Assembly: GCA_037447655.1 (NCBI GenBank)
Contig: JBBHKE010001666.1
Coordinates: forward strand, 64,001-97,961
Reading direction: 5' to 3'
DNA: 33,961 nucleotides
DNA from: Zygnema cylindricum
Taxonomy: Eukaryota > Streptophyta > Zygnematophyceae > Zygnematales > Zygnemataceae
The position numbers and the translations under genes are program-made. The stretch's first letter is position 1, and every line of letters starts with the position of its first letter. Under the pieces are notes generated by a model. It did no database searches and had not been told where the DNA came from. It was given only the letters and a program-made list of their open reading frames with translations. This document shows, piece by piece, positions 31,846-33,961 of the stretch.

Positions 31846-33424
31846 TTCGATGAGCTCAAAGAAAGTAAGGACTTTGTCGTCAGAGGAGCGATTCGCCTTA
31901 CTTTGACAAACCTGTCGCGGAAAAAGGGCAAGTGCATCATCGGGAAATTTGCGACTAGTATGGAATACACGAGGCATGAGTCAAGGAAACCTTTGCACCG
32001 TGAGACAAAAAACAAGACAAAAATCAAACGGATTAGAAGGTGGCTGCCACGAGGATTCCATGCCAGAACGACAAATGACCTGCATGCTAAGGATTCACGT
32101 AGGCATGAACGCTAAGGGTTCACGTAGGCATGAACGCTAAGGATTCACGTAGGCGTCACTGGAACAAAAAATAACAATCGCATAAGCATAATGCGAGAGG
32201 AATATGGAAATCGTCCAAGGTATCCAGTGCAGGCAATTTTGGCCTCGTCGCCACTCAGAATCCAACGAGAATTCCACAGAGACACATGAAATTTGACAAT
32301 GGTGCTACGCCATTGTCAACTATCTGCTCGCGGAGAGTGGGCCTCCCGTCTATTGCGAAACCACACAACGAAAGGTTGTAGGGGAAACATCCAAGAAAAT
32401 AGTGGGCGCCCTAATCCGAGGTGGACCCTAGGTAACACATGTTATTAAAGAATATGACGAGGACTCGAAAGCGGCACCAAACCTTGACGATGGCGCCAAA
32501 AAAAGTATTCCATAATCGACACATTCGGAACCCTCATGGCGGCCAAAGGTCTACACGACATGGGGTGATTGTACATACCATGGTTTGATGATGCACGCAA
32601 AGGTGTAAAGAAATAATTATGTTGACGACCTTCCAAAGGCTGCCCCTCGACATCTATATAAGGGGGCCTCTTGGAAATATCGTCATCAGTGAACATCAAA
32701 GCTTACTTGTAGCAAGAAAATGAGACCGTTAATTAGATGGTGAGGGATTAAAAAGTTGACAAAATTCGCTCGTGTTGTTGGATACCATGTGGCTAGGCAT
32801 CACACGACCACCGAAGTGCGATGTCAGACCTAGACTTAAAAGTGTTTGACAACCACGAGGATATATAAAATGATTGGGCCACGAAGCCATTACCACATGA
32901 GGATGTTTCTAACATTCCATGCCTAGGGGTTATCGCCTTGTACGTATCTCATTTTTAGAGTTATGTTTCATATGAACAAAATTGGAATCCACGTCTTTTT
33001 TTTTGCTTTTTTAGCTATCCAATCGGAACGGGCGACATGCATGAGACGATTAATTGTTGACACGCATTATTGAAAAATGTATAAAAAACCCGAATGGTGT
33101 GGGTCGAAACCTTATTTTTTCCCTCTATTACAAGGGAATTCGGGGACCTGCGTGCAAGGGATGGCTCAGGGCGTCCAAGATCGAGTAGTAACAAGAAAAG
33201 AGGCCCACAATTAAAAATATGATCCCATGCACACTTCTAAGCGGATCACATGCACACATGGGCGAGGAGAGAATGTCGTCTCTAGGGAAGAGGAAATTGG
33301 GTAAGAATAGGGAACAGGTCGCCAAAGAATGGGCTCCCAAAGACAAGACGGCTCCATCGTGGGGCCAAGTCTAGGGTAATTGGGCACACACCGCGGGCTC
33401 TACACTTTTATACAAGGAACTTTT
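31846..33424 (+). other. Degraded sequence, probably retrotransposon-derived
   Basis: I see no intact gene. It includes a three-unit tandem repeat (32086-32159) and a hairpin at 32295-32317 (GACAATGGTG...CGCCATTGTC, one mismatch). The composition is less AT-rich than the F3 block. It leads directly into the reverse transcriptase relic, so it may be the decayed upstream part of the same element. No LTR or primer-binding site was recognised. Confidence 0.35.
32086..32159 (+). repeat. 25 bp tandem repeat, three units
   Basis: Units GCTAAGGATTCACGTAGGCA plus TGAAC start at 32086, 32111 and 32136. They differ at one base, and the last diverges near its end. Confidence 0.9.
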
Positions 33425-33765
33425 CTGCTAATGGTTATATATGCATTTCCAGTAAACCTACTGCGAAGTTCATGCGGCCTTGGATGAAGCTCTTTGAGTT
33501 CCAAAATGCAATCTATACTATATTGATGATGTCACATCTCTTCCAAAACCTTAGAGGAATATGCATGTTCAAGTGGTTTTTGGTGTGCTCCAAGCAGCGG
33601 GACTGAAACGCCACCCTAAAAAATTATTGTTCGGGGTTAATAACGCCCTCTACCTTGGTCATAAACTGTCCTTGAGAACTCTGCGTCCTCATATAGTGAA
33701 GGTAGTTGCGTTAGATGCCCTTGTGAACCCCCACGGGTGCGTCGTCTTTGAGGACATTTTGGACA
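33425..33765 (+). pseudogene. Ty3/gypsy retrotransposon reverse transcriptase fragment, broken
   Basis: A KFMR segment near 33451-33462 matches the (A)TFMR motif of Ty3/gypsy reverse transcriptases. The catalytic YIDDV motif lies at 33519-33533 in another frame, so a frameshift separates them. A TAG stop at 33552-33554 interrupts the YIDDV frame. After it come LQAAGLKRHPKK, FGV and YLGHKLS, the usual order of the palm and thumb region in this family. The reading ends at the MITE beginning near 33777. There is no protease, RNase H or integrase in the window. It cannot encode an active enzyme. Confidence 0.7.
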
Positions 33766-33776
33766 CTACACCTTGA

Positions 33777-33961
33777 ATCGTTATTAGCGTCAATGTTTTT
33801 TTCGCCACTTAAAACATTTTTTCTCCATACACACTCGTTGGATTTTCAATTTGAAACCGCCAATCGGAAGCTGAGAATGTTACCTTTCAATCGCAACCGT
33901 CAGATCCACAATCCTACAAGTGTGTACGGAGAAAATATGTTTCAAGTGGCGAAAAAAACAT
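33777..33961. mobile_element. Fold-back MITE, GCCACTTAAAACA type, copy d (cut by window end)
   Basis: It starts TACACCTTGAATCGTTATTAG, then TTTTCGCCACTTAAAACAT and CTCCATACACACTCG, with the complementary arms AAGTGTGTACGGAGAAAA and TCAAGTGGCGAAAAAAAC near the window end. The outer right end is missing. It is the best-preserved copy of the four and lies against the reverse transcriptase relic. Confidence 0.7.

Noticed and set aside
31846-33424. LTR and primer-binding site for the Ty3/gypsy relic
   Set aside because: I found no long direct repeat flanking the region and no tRNA-complementary primer site.

Overview
The window is eukaryotic nuclear DNA, most likely from a land plant or a close streptophyte relative. 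The lineage cue is one long intron-free reading frame (11327-14176) that encodes a C2H2 zinc finger and ends in LDLNLRL, a plant-type EAR repressor motif. The rest is AT-rich and packed with small non-autonomous DNA transposons, and it lacks the dense operon layout of a prokaryote. I cannot name the species. All repeat alignments were made by eye, and no identity percentages were computed. Layout. Positions 1-5700 hold nested short transposons: TA-flanked MITEs whose ends read like CACCGTGAATCG, three hAT-like elements with TAGTGTTGTGTATCGG ends, and the first copy of a 1.3 kb unclassified repeat (R). Positions 5700-10500 hold a second R copy, AT-rich spacer and another MITE. Positions 10580-15170 form the gene block: a promoter-side region rich in the 11-mer AAAACGACAAA, a G-box, a 949-residue putative transcriptional repressor, and a poly-T/purine-rich 3' flank. 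Positions 15180-21300 hold a long TA-MITE, two small tandem arrays, a 2.65 kb terminal-inverted-repeat element (F5), a decayed tRNA-like/SINE-like sequence, and an inverted second copy of part of F5's interior. Positions 21500-31850 are dominated by a family of about 955 bp elements (F3, ends AGGGTRTGTCCCCATGTA) in both orientations, including a head-to-head pair that forms an imperfect inverted repeat with arms of about 1 kb. This stretch also has a third R copy, a 364 bp internal-deletion derivative of F5, and a 491 bp element inserted inside an F3 copy. Positions 31850-33961 hold degraded sequence ending in a broken Ty3/gypsy reverse transcriptase fragment next to another MITE. Only the zinc-finger/EAR gene looks like a functional protein-coding gene. 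The other entries are mobile elements and relics. Several nested insertions can be read against an empty-site copy in the same window, so their order can be reconstructed. The clearest case is F5, where a large copy and a small deleted copy share ends and the deletion junction falls on a 5 bp microhomology.
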